From: Streptococcus cuniculipharyngis
GTDB taxonomy: Bacteria; Bacillota; Bacilli; Lactobacillales; Streptococcaceae
Reading direction: 5' to 3'
Assembly (NCBI RefSeq): GCF_007859195.1
Contig: NZ_VOHL01000004.1
Coordinates: 36,756 to 100,755 of the forward strand
DNA: 64,000 nt
Shown here: positions 1 to 8,578 of the stretch, in pieces
Position numbering within the stretch: position 1 is the first letter of the stretch
Layout of the letters: the number at the start of each line of letters is the position of its first letter
Program-made: the position numbers and the translations under genes
The notes under the pieces: generated by a model
The model's database searches: none
Told to the model about the DNA's origin: nothing
The model's input: the letters and a program-made list of their open reading frames with translations, nothing else

Positions 1-1513
1 GTTTTTGGTCAGCCTGACTTAATTTTTCTACTGGAATCCCTGATAAACGACTAAGCGTTGCTAAAACGTCAGCCTGACTAACTAGAACTGGCTTGACAGC
101 CTGGTTTTGTTCCTTTTTAGCATATAATGTTTTAGCTTGGACCATGTCTCCTGCCAAGAGGGCTTGATCTAGGGCAGTTAAGGCGGCATCTGGCTCCTTT
201 TTAACCATGGTCTGTACGGTAGCACTGGTTTCGTCAAGCAAGTCCAAGGCCGAATCTGGGAGGCGTTTATTGGTCAAGTAACGGTGGGCCGCCTTGACGG
301 CTGTCATCACCACCTCATCTGCAATCTGAACACGGTGGTAACGCTCATAGCTATCCTTGACACCCAAAAGAATTTGATAGGCTTCATCAACACTTGGCTC
401 GTCAAGGGTAATTTTTGCAAAACGACGAGAAAGTGCGGCATCTTTTTCAATGTGTTTTTGGTATTCTTCCTGGGTTGTTGCTCCCACCATCCGAAGATAA
501 CCACGGGATAGGGCTGGTTTTAAGATATTTGCCGCATCAAGCGTGCCTTCAACACCACTACCTGAACCCATAATCGTGTGCAATTCATCGATAAAGAGGA
601 TAATCTTGCCATCAGCCTCAATATCAGCGATAATCTTGTTCATTCGTTCCTCAAAATCACCACGAAAACGAGTGCCAGCCAAGACGGTCATCATGTCCAG
701 TTCTAAAACACGAAAATCATGGAGTTCATAAGGAATTTCGCCATTGACAATCCGCTGGGCCAGGCCGTAAGCTAGGGCCGTTTTACCAACACCAGCATCA
801 CCAACCAAAACTGGGTTGTTTTTGGTCTTTCGGCTCAAAACCCTGACCATACGGGTAATTTCCTGCTCTCGTCCGATGACTGGGTCAAGTAGGCCTTTTT
901 GGGCCATCTCAGTCAGATCACGGGTAAATTCTTCCAATTCACCTGCCGTTGTCGGAGCCTTCATCATTTCTGAAAAGCCACCACTTTTTAGTCGTTTTGG
1001 CTTTTTAATCTCATGGATCGCTTTAATCTGTTCCTTAGTAAAACCGGCATGGCGTTCCAAACTCTTGCGTAAATCAATCATCTTGACCAAACTACCATCT
1101 TCGTCTGAATAACCAAAACCAACCAATTCCAATAGGCAAATAGCTACAGAATCCTTACCCAACAACAGGGCTTCTAGCACATGCTCTGAGCCAATTTCTT
1201 GCTTAGAAGTTGCTTGACAAATAGCTACAGCATAATCCAATAGTCTCATTAAACCTCTTGATTGGGCCACGAAAGGAAAATTAGGGGAAACTTCTCTTGG
1301 CTCTTTCCCTACCATTTGAATAGCTGCCGCCTGATAGGCAGTAATGGGAAAGTCTGCTTCAAATTCTAAAAAACTAAGGCTAGCAATAGAATTTTCCGTA
1401 GCCACCATAGCCAGTAAAACATGCCAAGTTTCTAAAAAGCGACTCTCAAAACTGCTCGCAATAAATTGACCTAGGCCAAAAATTTCCTGCATTTTGCTTG
1501 AATAGTTGTTCAT
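1..1513 (-). CDS. clpC: ATP-dependent Clp protease ATPase subunit ClpC (partial, C-terminus off the window)
   Basis: AAA+ unfoldase that feeds substrates to ClpP, usually with the adaptor MecA, which is also encoded here (53920-54681). The window holds the first 504 residues; the frame is open at the left edge. Residues 1-140 are the Clp N domain. The first AAA+ module follows, with Walker A GDAGVGKT at about 238-245 and Walker B ending FIDE near 307-310; the second module is outside. The ATG starts 2 nt after the ctsR stop, so the pair is translated as one operon. Family known; the N domain is somewhat divergent from Bacillus ClpC, as is usual in streptococci. Confidence 0.95.
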   Translation of the reverse strand, partial: MNNYSSKMQEIFGLGQFIASSFESRFLETWHVLLAMVATENSIASLSFLEFEADFPITAYQAAAIQMVGKEPREVSPNFPFVAQSRGLMRLLDYAVAICQATSKQEIGSEHVLEALLLGKDSVAICLLELVGFGYSDEDGSLVKMIDLRKSLERHAGFTKEQIKAIHEIKKPKRLKSGGFSEMMKAPTTAGELEEFTRDLTEMAQKGLLDPVIGREQEITRMVRVLSRKTKNNPVLVGDAGVGKTALAYGLAQRIVNGEIPYELHDFRVLELDMMTVLAGTRFRGDFEERMNKIIADIEADGKIILFIDELHTIMGSGSGVEGTLDAANILKPALSRGYLRMVGATTQEEYQKHIEKDAALSRRFAKITLDEPSVDEAYQILLGVKDSYERYHRVQIADEVVMTAVKAAHRYLTNKRLPDSALDLLDETSATVQTMVKKEPDAALTALDQALLAGDMVQAKTLYAKKEQNQAVKPVLVSQADVLATLSRLSGIPVEKLSQADQK

Positions 1514-1515
1514 GA

Positions 1516-1974
1516 CTAATGTCCTTTTCTATCTAATCGTTGTAATAATTTTCGTAGCATGCGCGCACGAATGGCTGGTGCCTCCTGACCTAGGACCTCA
1601 TCACAACTAGCCGCTAAAATCATCTCACCCTCGCGTTTACTGATAATTTTTTCATCAAAGAGGAACTGAATCATATCAGCAAACACCTGTTGACCCACAG
1701 TCACACCAATGGAATCTGTCAAACTTCTTAGTAAATGGTGGTTATCCGAAAAAGAAACTTTAGCAATCCGAATATAACCACCGCCACCCCGCTTACTTTC
1801 TACCACATAGCCACGATTCTCCGTAAATCGTGTCTTGATGACATAGTTAATTTGACTGGGTACCACTTGAAATTCATCCGCCAAACTAGATCGTCGAATT
1901 TCCACAAAACCAGTCTGGGTCAAAATCTTTTTAATGTATTCTTCAATGCTATCAGATGTGCTTTTATTTACCAT
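1516..1974 (-). CDS. ctsR: transcriptional repressor CtsR
   Basis: Class III heat-shock repressor controlling clp genes. It has 152 residues, the usual length. The winged helix-turn-helix lies at about 25-70 and ends in the tetraglycine loop RGGGGY (62-67), known in this family as the thermosensing wing. The C-terminal half matches the dimerisation/McsA-interaction domain. First gene of the ctsR-clpC operon. A CtsR operator sits over its own start of transcription (1993-2009), so autorepression is expected. No mcsA or mcsB lies between ctsR and clpC, as is normal for streptococci. Confidence 0.97.
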   Translation of the reverse strand: MVNKSTSDSIEEYIKKILTQTGFVEIRRSSLADEFQVVPSQINYVIKTRFTENRGYVVESKRGGGGYIRIAKVSFSDNHHLLRSLTDSIGVTVGQQVFADMIQFLFDEKIISKREGEMILAASCDEVLGQEAPAIRARMLRKLLQRLDRKGH

Positions 1975-1992
1975 AAGTCTCCTTTCTGAACC

Positions 1993-2043
1993 ATTGACCT
2001 TATTTGACTATTTTATCATAATTTCCCTTAAAAAACCAGTAAA
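1993..2043 (-). promoter_or_regulatory. ctsR-clpC promoter with CtsR operator
   Basis: On the minus strand, TTTACT (2038-2043), a 17-nt spacer and TATGAT (2015-2020) form a sigma-A promoter. Immediately downstream, at 1993-2009, AGTCAAA-TAA-GGTCAAT matches the CtsR heptad direct repeat (consensus RGTCAAANANRGTCAAA) with one mismatch. Its position over the start site fits repression. Confidence 0.85.
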
Positions 2044-2044
2044 G

Positions 2045-2075
2045 GAAAAAGCCCTAGCCCAAGGCTAGAACTTTT
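2045..2075 (-). terminator. terminator of rpsB-tsf
   Basis: Stem CTAGCC/GGCTAG (2054-2059 with 2063-2068) with a 3-nt loop, followed on the minus strand by a GGCTTTTTCC tract. It lies 20 nt past the tsf stop. Confidence 0.8.
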
Positions 2076-2089
2076 ATCAGGTGGTTAAA

Positions 2090-3130
2090 TTAGCTGTTCA
2101 AAGCAGCTGCCATTGTTGCAGCAACTTCTGCTTCGAAGTCGTTAGACGCTTTTTCGATACCCTCACCAACTTCAAAACGAGCAAATGATACCGCTTTGGC
2201 ATTTACTGATTCAAGGTAAGCTTCGACGGTCTTGCTGTCATCCATGATGTAAACTTGAGCAAGAAGGGTATAAGCTTGGTCAACCTTGGTGTTGTCAAGC
2301 ATGAAGCGATCCATCTTACCTGGCAAGATTTTATCCCAGATTTGTTCTGGTTTGCCTTCTGCTGCCAATTCAGCCTTGATGTTTTCTTCAGCTTGGGCGA
2401 TAACTTCGTCCGTCAACTGAGCTTTTGAACCGTATTGAAGCAGTGGAAGAGCTGGTTTATCAACCATAGCACGGCTTTCGTTATCTTGCTCGATAGCATG
2501 GTTCAATTGAGCCAATTCATCTTTGACAAATTGTGGGTCAAGTTCAGTGTATGAAAGCACTGTTGGTTTCATGGCAGCAACGTGCATTGACACTTGCTTA
2601 GCAAGGGTTTCATCGCCACCTTCGATAACCGTGATAACACCGATACGACCGCCATTATGTTGATAAGCGCCAAAGGCTTGCTCATCTGTTTTCTCAACAA
2701 GGGCAAAACGACGGAATGAGATTTTTTCTCCGATCGTTGCTGTTGCGTTGACATAAGCGGCTTCAAGAGTTTCACCTGAAGGCATGGTTAGGGCAAGAGC
2801 TTCTTCGTTGTTAGCTGGTTTGCCTTCAGCGATAACCTTAGCTGTTTCATTCACCAAATCAACGAATTGAGCATTTTTCGCAACGAAGTCAGTTTCAGCA
2901 TTAACTTCAACAACCGCTGCCACGTTACCATTAACGTAAACACCTGTCAAACCTTCTGCAGCAACACGGTCAGCCTTCTTAGCTGCTTTTGCCATTCCTT
3001 TTTCACGAAGCAATTCAATCGCTTTATCAATGTCGCCATCAGTTTCAACAAGAGCTTTTTTAGCGTCCATAACGCCAGCACCTGATTTTTCACGCAATTC
3101 TTTAACGAGTTTTGCAGTAATTTCTGCCAT
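2090..3130 (-). CDS. tsf: elongation factor Ts
   Basis: Nucleotide exchange factor for EF-Tu. It has 346 residues, the length typical of streptococci (longer than the E. coli protein). The N-terminal UBA-like domain is at 1-45 and the signature TDFVAKN at about 80-86 contacts EF-Tu. The start is preceded by AAAAGGAGAAG. It lies 72 nt downstream of rpsB, with a terminator-like hairpin between them, so it is partly uncoupled from rpsB. Confidence 0.98.
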   Translation of the reverse strand: MAEITAKLVKELREKSGAGVMDAKKALVETDGDIDKAIELLREKGMAKAAKKADRVAAEGLTGVYVNGNVAAVVEVNAETDFVAKNAQFVDLVNETAKVIAEGKPANNEEALALTMPSGETLEAAYVNATATIGEKISFRRFALVEKTDEQAFGAYQHNGGRIGVITVIEGGDETLAKQVSMHVAAMKPTVLSYTELDPQFVKDELAQLNHAIEQDNESRAMVDKPALPLLQYGSKAQLTDEVIAQAEENIKAELAAEGKPEQIWDKILPGKMDRFMLDNTKVDQAYTLLAQVYIMDDSKTVEAYLESVNAKAVSFARFEVGEGIEKASNDFEAEVAATMAAALNS

Positions 3131-3153
3131 TCTTCTTCTCCTTTTATCATAAA

Positions 3154-3179
3154 AAGGGGAGGGCTAAGCCCTGCCCCTT
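3154..3179 (-). terminator. intercistronic attenuator between rpsB and tsf
   Basis: On the minus strand AAGGGG-(C)-AGGGC-TTA-GCCCT-CCCCTT forms a strong GC-rich stem with one bulge and is followed by a T tract (CCTTTTTATG). It lies between the rpsB stop and the tsf ribosome binding site. It looks like an intrinsic terminator that must be partly read through, since I see no separate tsf promoter. Confidence 0.7.
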
Positions 3180-3202
3180 AGGTTTTGCTTACACTTTTAG
3201 AA

Positions 3203-3970
3203 TTAGTTGTTGTCGCCTTCTACAACTTCAACAATTTCTTCAATTGAATCAGCTTCAGTTGCTGCTTCAAATTCAACCGCAGCATCTTCACCTTGGCGAC
3301 CTTCGATGATAGCGTCAGCCAATTTAGCTGTGATCAATTTAACCGCACGGATAGCGTCATCATTTGCTGGGATAATCACATCGATATCATCTGGATCAGC
3401 ATTGGTATCAACCATAGCAACTACTGGGATACCAAGTTTTTTCGCTTCTTTAACAGCGATTTGTTCTTTGTGTGGGTCAACAACATACATCACATCTGGA
3501 ATACGTGGCATGTCTTCGATACCACCCAAGAATTTCTCAAGACGGGCACGTTGTTTGTTAAGAAGAGCAACCTCTTTCTTAGGAAGAACGTCAAATGTTC
3601 CGTTTTCTTCCATTGCTTTGATTTCTTTAAGGCGTGCAATACGTTTTTGGATTGTTCCCCAGTTCGTAAGGGTTCCACCCAACCAACGGTGGTTGATAAA
3701 GTATTGACCAGCACGCGCTGCTTCTTCAGCCACTGCTTCTGCAGCTTGTTTCTTCGTACCAACGAACAAGACAACGGCATCGTTTGCTGCTGCGTCACGC
3801 ATGAAATCGTAAGCTTGGTCAGCCAATTTTACCGTTTGTTGAAGGTCAATGACATGGATACCGTTACGTTCTGTAAAGATATATTTAGCCATTTTAGGGT
3901 TCCAGCGACGAGTTTGGTGACCAAAGTGAACACCAGCCTCAAGAAGTTGTTTCATTGAAATTACTGCCAT
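3203..3970 (-). CDS. rpsB: 30S ribosomal protein S2
   Basis: Small-subunit protein S2, 255 residues from the start [13 protein letters not shown]. The open frame extends upstream to 4120, but this ATG has the AAAGGAGA ribosome binding site and begins the conserved S2 N-terminus ([13 protein letters not shown] at 15-27). The extra upstream codons are the untranslated leader. First gene of rpsB-tsf. Confidence 0.97.
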   Translation of the reverse strand: MAVISMKQLLEAGVHFGHQTRRWNPKMAKYIFTERNGIHVIDLQQTVKLADQAYDFMRDAAANDAVVLFVGTKKQAAEAVAEEAARAGQYFINHRWLGGTLTNWGTIQKRIARLKEIKAMEENGTFDVLPKKEVALLNKQRARLEKFLGGIEDMPRIPDVMYVVDPHKEQIAVKEAKKLGIPVVAMVDTNADPDDIDVIIPANDDAIRAVKLITAKLADAIIEGRQGEDAAVEFEAATEADSIEEIVEVVEGDNN

Positions 3971-4120
3971 GAGTATTTCTCCTTTGTAAAATGTTTTTGC
4001 CTCTCCCAAACTTAAACTCGCAGCTCCACCACAAGGGCAACAGAGACACAATCCATTTGAGATGAGTATTATCGGTAAAACCGACCTTTTCATTATAGCA
4101 TGGCTTGGGATTTTCTGCAA
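3971..4120 (-). promoter_or_regulatory. rpsB promoter and about 115-nt 5' leader
   Basis: TTGCAG (4115-4120), a 17-nt spacer and the extended -10 TGCTATAAT (TATAAT at 4092-4097) make a near-ideal promoter. The transcript would carry about 115 nt before rpsB, including GGTCGGTTTTACCGATAATA, which can form GGT/ACC-type helices. S2 leaders are autoregulated in several bacteria; whether this one is, is inference. Confidence 0.75.
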
Positions 4121-4209
4121 GAAAAACCCTTCTTTTTAACCATTTTTCATGATTAGGCAAGACAAGCCCTCCCTAAGACTGATTTTCCCGTTTCCTAGCC
4201 ACTCTTTCT

Positions 4210-4238
4210 TTGTAAATTTTCCACTTTTTAGCTAAAAT
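4210..4238 (+). promoter_or_regulatory. promoter of the xpaC-telA operon
   Basis: TTGTAA (4210-4215), 17 nt, TAAAAT (4233-4238). The predicted start of transcription near 4245 argues against the TTG at 4250 as the xpaC start and favours the ATG cluster at 4262-4271. Confidence 0.65.
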
Positions 4239-4261
4239 GGAAGTAACCATTGAAAGAAAGT

Positions 4262-5107
4262 ATGATGCCTATGAAAAAACGCACTAAGAGAGCTGGCCTG
4301 ATTTTTGCCTTGTCCATCTTAGGGGTAGGGATTGATTTTGCAGGGGGAGATTTATGTTTACTCACTGCTTTTTCCCTAATGGGAGTAGCTACCAGTGCCA
4401 CAATGCTGATGTTACCAAGTAAAAACCGACTGGAGCAGGTCAATACCAAAACCCGCTTGTTGGATTTGAAAGAAACCATCAACCGTTGCGACCGCCAACT
4501 CAAGCTTTTAGAGAACTATTTGGACGAAAAATCCTATACTCAGTATGCTATCTTGGCTCGCCAGTTGCTGCCTCAACTGGCTGAAATTGGGCAAGAAGCC
4601 AAACAATTAAAAGATGACATGGACCTCAATATCTACAAACGGATTAGTAAAAAAGTTGAGGTAACCACTACTGACATCAAGGTCCAACTGGAAGCCCTCA
4701 ACATGCCGACAGATAGCCAACCAGCCAGCATGGAGGAGGAAAAACTCATGAAACTGGCCCCAGAGTTGATGACGATTTACCGCAATATTCAAATTGACCA
4801 CCAGACCATTACAGAAAAAATCAAGACCTCTAATAGCCACAACAAGGCGGAATTGACTGCCCTACATGAGGCTGAAATGGCCCGTTTCCACGATATTCTC
4901 TCAGGCTATCTCTACATTAAAGAGTCCCCAAAAAACTACTACAAGGCAGATGAACGCCTAGCCAGTGCCAAGCAAGCCATGGAGACTTTTGATAAGGACT
5001 TGGATGAAACCATTCGTCAGCTCAATGAAAATGACTTACAAGATTTTGAGATTAGTTTACGAATGATGGCCCAGAAAAACCAAACCAGCCCAAATGACAA
5101 CTACTAA
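4262..5107 (+). CDS. xpaC: XpaC-family protein (5-bromo-4-chloroindolyl phosphate hydrolysis family)
   Basis: About 281 residues. Two hydrophobic segments near the N-terminus (LIFALSILGVGI and LLTAFSLMGVATSATMLML) form a membrane hairpin; the rest is a charged, mostly helical cytoplasmic domain rich in Gln, Lys and Glu. The family almost always precedes telA, as here (16-nt gap). The biochemical role is not established despite the family name. The start is uncertain: ATG at 4262, 4265 or 4271, with only a weak GAAAG site upstream. The pair is flanked by minus-strand genes and ends at a shared terminator. Confidence 0.8.
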   Translation: MMPMKKRTKRAGLIFALSILGVGIDFAGGDLCLLTAFSLMGVATSATMLMLPSKNRLEQVNTKTRLLDLKETINRCDRQLKLLENYLDEKSYTQYAILARQLLPQLAEIGQEAKQLKDDMDLNIYKRISKKVEVTTTDIKVQLEALNMPTDSQPASMEEEKLMKLAPELMTIYRNIQIDHQTITEKIKTSNSHNKAELTALHEAEMARFHDILSGYLYIKESPKNYYKADERLASAKQAMETFDKDLDETIRQLNENDLQDFEISLRMMAQKNQTSPNDNY

Positions 5108-5123
5108 GAAAAGGACTTAATTC

Positions 5124-6395
5124 ATGACTGAAACATTTAACTTTGACATTGACCAAATTGCCAACAATGCTGTCGCTAAGACCGACAAGACCACCGACAT
5201 CATCGCTAGTACCGACACTAGCTCAACTGGGCAAATTGCCTTCTTTGAAAAACTGACGCCTGAGCAACAAGCGGCCATCACTGCCAAGGCCCCTGCCCTA
5301 GTTGACACCTTCATCAGCGACCAAAATGCCCTTTTAGATTTTGGCCAAGGGACAGTGGAACAGGTCAATAATACGGTCAACCACATCTTGGCAGAGCAAA
5401 AAAAATTGGAAATCCCCCAAGTGGATGATCTCCTGCGTAATACCAACCGTGAACTGAACGGTTTTGTCGCTAAGTACAAGGACGCTGCTCCAGTAGAATT
5501 GGAAAAGAAACCAAATTTCCTCCAAAAATTGTTTAAGCAAAGTAAAAATAGCCTGCAAGATTTTTATTTTGATGCTCAATCGGTTGAAAAAAAAATGGAT
5601 GGGATGGCAGCCCAAGTGGTTAAACAGGAAGAAACCCTGGCTCGCAATATTGTTTCAGCTGAAATGCTGATTGAAGACAACACCAAATCCATTGAAAACC
5701 TAGTCGGTGTTATCGCTTTTATCGAGGCTACTCAGACAGAAGCGGCCCAACGTGCCAGTCTCATGCAAAGCCAACTAGCCCAACTAGACACGGCCAGCGT
5801 GGACTACCAGCAAAAATCTAACGATTTAGCGCGAATGACTGAGGTCATTAACACCTTGGAGCAACAACATAGCGAATACGTCAGCCGCCTGTATGTAGCC
5901 TGGGCAACCACCCCACAAATGCGAAATATGGTCAAGGTATCGTCTGACATGCGACAAAAATTGGGGATGCTCCGTCGCAATACCATTCCAACCATGAAAC
6001 TCTCCATTGCCCAACTAGGTATTCTCCAACAGTCGGTTAAATCTGGCGTCACTGCGGATGCCATTACCAATTCCAATAATGCCGCCCTCCAGATGCTAGC
6101 TGAAACCAGTAAGGAAGCTATTCCCATGTTGGAGCGGACTGCTCAAAGTCCAACCATGTCCGTAGAAACCGTGACCGCTTTGGCGGAAAGTCTGGTCGCT
6201 CAAAACAATGGCATTATCGCAGCCATTGATCAGGGGCGTCAAGAAAGAGCTCGTCTGGAATCAGCCATTATCAGGTCTGCTGAAACCATCAACGATTCGG
6301 TCAAACTTCGTGATGAAAAAATTGTCCAAGCCTTGCTTAACGAAGGTAAGACGGTACAAGAACGTGTAGAAACCACAGAACATCAGGAAAATTAG
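5124..6395 (+). CDS. telA: toxic anion resistance protein TelA family
   Basis: 423 residues, soluble and helix-rich, matching the TelA/KlaA family first linked to tellurite resistance and later to cell-envelope stress. Long coiled stretches run from about 150 to 420, with motifs such as LYVAWATTPQMRNM near 250-265 and LRRNTIPTMKLSIAQLG near 285-300. Start ATG follows AAAAGGAC. Second gene of the xpaC-telA operon. The true function in streptococci is unknown to me. Confidence 0.88.
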   Translation: MTETFNFDIDQIANNAVAKTDKTTDIIASTDTSSTGQIAFFEKLTPEQQAAITAKAPALVDTFISDQNALLDFGQGTVEQVNNTVNHILAEQKKLEIPQVDDLLRNTNRELNGFVAKYKDAAPVELEKKPNFLQKLFKQSKNSLQDFYFDAQSVEKKMDGMAAQVVKQEETLARNIVSAEMLIEDNTKSIENLVGVIAFIEATQTEAAQRASLMQSQLAQLDTASVDYQQKSNDLARMTEVINTLEQQHSEYVSRLYVAWATTPQMRNMVKVSSDMRQKLGMLRRNTIPTMKLSIAQLGILQQSVKSGVTADAITNSNNAALQMLAETSKEAIPMLERTAQSPTMSVETVTALAESLVAQNNGIIAAIDQGRQERARLESAIIRSAETINDSVKLRDEKIVQALLNEGKTVQERVETTEHQEN

Positions 6396-6400
6396 CTGCC

Positions 6401-6436
6401 AAAAAACTCCTAGCTTAGTCTGACTAGGAGTTTTTT
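6401..6436. terminator. bidirectional terminator between telA and rlmB
   Basis: AAAAAACTCCTAG and CTAGGAGTTTTTT form a 13-bp stem with a 10-nt loop and T runs on both strands, serving the convergent telA (+) and rlmB (-). Confidence 0.9.
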
Positions 6437-6449
6437 GCTATTACAGGAT

Positions 6450-7178
6450 TTAGAGACGATTACGGAAAACCTCATACATGAGTAAGCCAGCAGCCACACT
6501 GGCATTGAGGCTCTGAACGTGACCATTCATCGGAATGGTGATTAGCTCATCCACCTGCTTTTTCAGCTTGGGTGACATGCCCTTACCTTCATTACCAATA
6601 ATAAGAGCAAGCTTGCCACTGGTATTCCATTTGTGGCTGGGCGTGCCTGCCATATCTGTTCCAAAAACCCAAAACCCTTGAGCCTTGAGCTGGTCAAGGG
6701 TCTGACTAAGGTTGGTCACTCGGGCAATAGGCACATGGGCCACCGCTCCTGTTGAGGTTTTAGCCACCACTGGTGTAACACCAACCGCCCGATGCTTGGG
6801 AATAATCACCCCTGTCACATTGGTTGCGTCAGCCGTCCGTAAAATCGAACCAAAATTATGAGGATCGGTCAAACCATCCAAAATCAATAGCAGAGGATTG
6901 TCCTCCTGCTCTGCCTTTTGCAAAATAGTCATCAAGTCATGATAGGGAAAGGCTGCCACTCGCAGGACAAAGCCCTGATGAACAGCCCCTGCGGTCATCT
7001 CGTTTAGGTCCTTTTTGCTGGTCCAAGAGATTGACACCTTTTTTGCTGTGGCTAAGGTCTTAATCTTGTCAAGATTTTTACCGCGTAAATCCTCTTGCAC
7101 ATAGAGTTTGTTGCCCAAATCAGCCTGTAAACTTTCCATAACGGCATGAACGCCGTAAACAATATCTTCATTCATCAT
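6450..7178 (-). CDS. rlmB: 23S rRNA 2'-O-ribose methyltransferase RlmB (TrmH family)
   Basis: SPOUT-class methyltransferase that modifies G2251 (E. coli numbering) of 23S rRNA. 242 residues: N-terminal substrate-binding domain (1-75), then the knotted domain with DPHNFGSILRTAD, IIGNEGKGMS (about 193-202) and SLNASVAAGLLMYE (about 224-237). The frame runs back to 7217, but the family N-terminus is MNEDIVYG, so I place the start at 7178 (tandem ATGs at 7178 and 7175). No Shine-Dalgarno is visible, and a TATAAT ends 6 nt before the ATG; a leaderless transcript is possible. Confidence 0.92.
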   Translation of the reverse strand: MMNEDIVYGVHAVMESLQADLGNKLYVQEDLRGKNLDKIKTLATAKKVSISWTSKKDLNEMTAGAVHQGFVLRVAAFPYHDLMTILQKAEQEDNPLLLILDGLTDPHNFGSILRTADATNVTGVIIPKHRAVGVTPVVAKTSTGAVAHVPIARVTNLSQTLDQLKAQGFWVFGTDMAGTPSHKWNTSGKLALIIGNEGKGMSPKLKKQVDELITIPMNGHVQSLNASVAAGLLMYEVFRNRL

Positions 7179-7217
7179 AAGTTCATTATACCATAAAAGG
7201 AGGCTAGAGACTCCCAA

Positions 7218-7835
7218 CTAATAGAGCGATTTGATAATCTCCACCCGAGTAATTTGGTCACCCCGCATGCTATCAATGCGCAAGGCCACATCCTTGATGT
7301 AGACCGTAGCTCCAACGGCAACTGTTTTTTCATCCGCCTGCAAATGCCTTGTCATAAAGTCACGTAGCAGCTCTCCTGGTTGATTGGGTAGCTTGACCCT
7401 GGCCAAAATACTGGCAATCTGAACTTTTTGACTCCCCCGCAAGATGATATTATTAGAATCATCAAAGCTAGTAAAGAGGTATTTACGGGTAGCAAACAGA
7501 ATAGCAATAGCAATGACACCCAAGAGGGTATCAATGGCAGAGCCATGTGACACCACGATTTGTCTAGCCACAGCAAAGAGTAAGACTTCGACAATGGTAC
7601 CAGATGTATGTTTACAAAGCATTTTAATCAACTCAACCCCCACCGCAATGGTCATGGCCTGAGTTAAAAAGGTTTGTAAATAATCCTCAATGGTTTGCGT
7701 TGAGGACCAAATGTCCAAGGCCCCTACCATCAAGCGAGCAGTCAACGCCAAGAGAGCCAAGACTAAAATCATGGAAATGACAATCTCCACATAAAAGGAC
7801 AATTCATAAAGCATGGTCTGTAAAAATTTTCTCAT
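7218..7835 (-). CDS. PsiE-like membrane protein with C-terminal soluble domain
   Basis: 205 residues. Four hydrophobic segments (about 13-38, 55-75, 80-95 and 100-116) match the phosphate-starvation-inducible PsiE family, followed by a soluble tail of about 80 residues (KVQIASILARVKLPNQPG onward) that resembles a small ligand or TrkA-C-like fold. I cannot assign a substrate. A strong GGAGG site precedes the ATG. It has its own promoter with a palindrome at the start site and ends just before rlmB. Confidence 0.7.
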   Translation of the reverse strand: MRKFLQTMLYELSFYVEIVISMILVLALLALTARLMVGALDIWSSTQTIEDYLQTFLTQAMTIAVGVELIKMLCKHTSGTIVEVLLFAVARQIVVSHGSAIDTLLGVIAIAILFATRKYLFTSFDDSNNIILRGSQKVQIASILARVKLPNQPGELLRDFMTRHLQADEKTVAVGATVYIKDVALRIDSMRGDQITRVEIIKSLY

Positions 7836-7846
7836 TAAAACCTCCA

Positions 7847-7869
7847 GTGTAACGCTTACACCTATTATA
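7847..7869 (-). promoter_or_regulatory. promoter and palindromic operator of the PsiE-like gene
   Basis: Extended -10 TGCTATAAT (TATAAT at 7864-7869) without a good -35. Directly downstream lies GTGTAA-GCG-TTACAC (7847-7861), a 6+3+6 inverted repeat covering the expected start of transcription. It resembles a cre site but has shifted spacing. Confidence 0.6.
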
Positions 7870-7981
7870 GCATACTTTCGGCTCAGAAACTAGAGCACGC
7901 CAGACCGCCTTTTCTGTCCCTTATGCTACAAAACATATAAAAAATCCCTTGACAATTGCTATCAAAGGGGAAGTCATTAAC

Positions 7982-8062
7982 AAAAAAAGAGCACACAATC
8001 GACTTCGCTTAGGGCTGCTGGATTCCTCCCCTGACCCGCTTCACGCACGACTGTTGCTCCAC
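7982..8062 (-). ncRNA. ffs: signal recognition particle RNA, small bacterial type (4.5S/scRNA)
   Basis: On the minus strand the RNA carries the conserved SRP core: GGGTCAGGGGAGGAATCC, with a GGAA tetraloop, followed by AGCAGCCCTAAG. The ends pair (GGAGCAACAGTCG with CGATTGTGTGCTC) and a seven-T tract follows, so the molecule is its own terminator. The length of about 78 nt fits the small streptococcal SRP RNA. It binds Ffh and targets membrane proteins. It lies just downstream of tadA, as in other streptococci. Confidence 0.9.
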
Positions 8063-8066
8063 TTTT

Positions 8067-8095
8067 ATTCTATCAAATTAAGTCAGGTTTGGCAA
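8067..8095 (-). promoter_or_regulatory. ffs promoter
   Basis: TTGCCA (8090-8095), 17 nt, TAGAAT (8067-8072), ending 4 nt before the tadA stop codon; the start would be a G near 8060-8062. Confidence 0.8.
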
Positions 8096-8098
8096 GAC

Positions 8099-8578
8099 TT
8101 AGACGCGCTTTTTCTCCTGCCGTCTTTGGCGGAAAAAAGTTTGCATGATACTAGCACAGTCTTGAACTAAAATCCCCTGCTCAACCGTCACCCGATGATT
8201 GAGCCGCTCATCGCTTAAAATATTGTAGAGGCTACCTGCCGCCCCAAACTTTTGATTGGCCGCCCCATAAATCACTTGGGGAAGCCGAGCCAAACCAATG
8301 GCCCCACTACACATCACACAAGGCTCAACAGTCACAAAGAGGGTACAGTCCAAAAGTCGCCAGTTTCCCACACGCTCATTAGCCTCCTGAATGGCCATGA
8401 TTTCTGCGTGCATGATGGCCTGACCTAGTTCTTCACGCGCATTGTGCCCACGCCCGATGATTTCCTTATCCTTAACAATAACACAGCCGATAGGAATTTC
8501 CTCCTTGGCTAGCGATTTCTCAGCCTCTTGCAGGGCTTGACGCATAAAGTATTCTTTTTCTTCCTGGCTAAAGGTCAT
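8099..8578 (-). CDS. tadA: tRNA-specific adenosine deaminase TadA
   Basis: Zinc deaminase that converts wobble A34 to inosine in tRNA. 159 residues. Zinc and catalytic motifs are H57-A-E59 and P86-C87-V-M-C90. Its start overlaps the stop of the upstream metallo-hydrolase gene by 4 nt, so the two are translationally coupled. A tRNA-Leu with an AAG anticodon, a possible second substrate besides tRNA-Arg(ACG), lies at 62692-62777. Confidence 0.95.
   Translation of the reverse strand: MTFSQEEKEYFMRQALQEAEKSLAKEEIPIGCVIVKDKEIIGRGHNAREELGQAIMHAEIMAIQEANERVGNWRLLDCTLFVTVEPCVMCSGAIGLARLPQVIYGAANQKFGAAGSLYNILSDERLNHRVTVEQGILVQDCASIMQTFFRQRRQEKKRV

Noticed and set aside
3207..3958. Long plus-strand frames opposite rpsB
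   Set aside because: Antisense shadows of a highly biased ribosomal protein gene; no initiation signals.
4250..4261. TTG at 4250 as xpaC start
   Set aside because: It lies about 5 nt after the predicted transcription start and its GGAAG site would be outside the mRNA.
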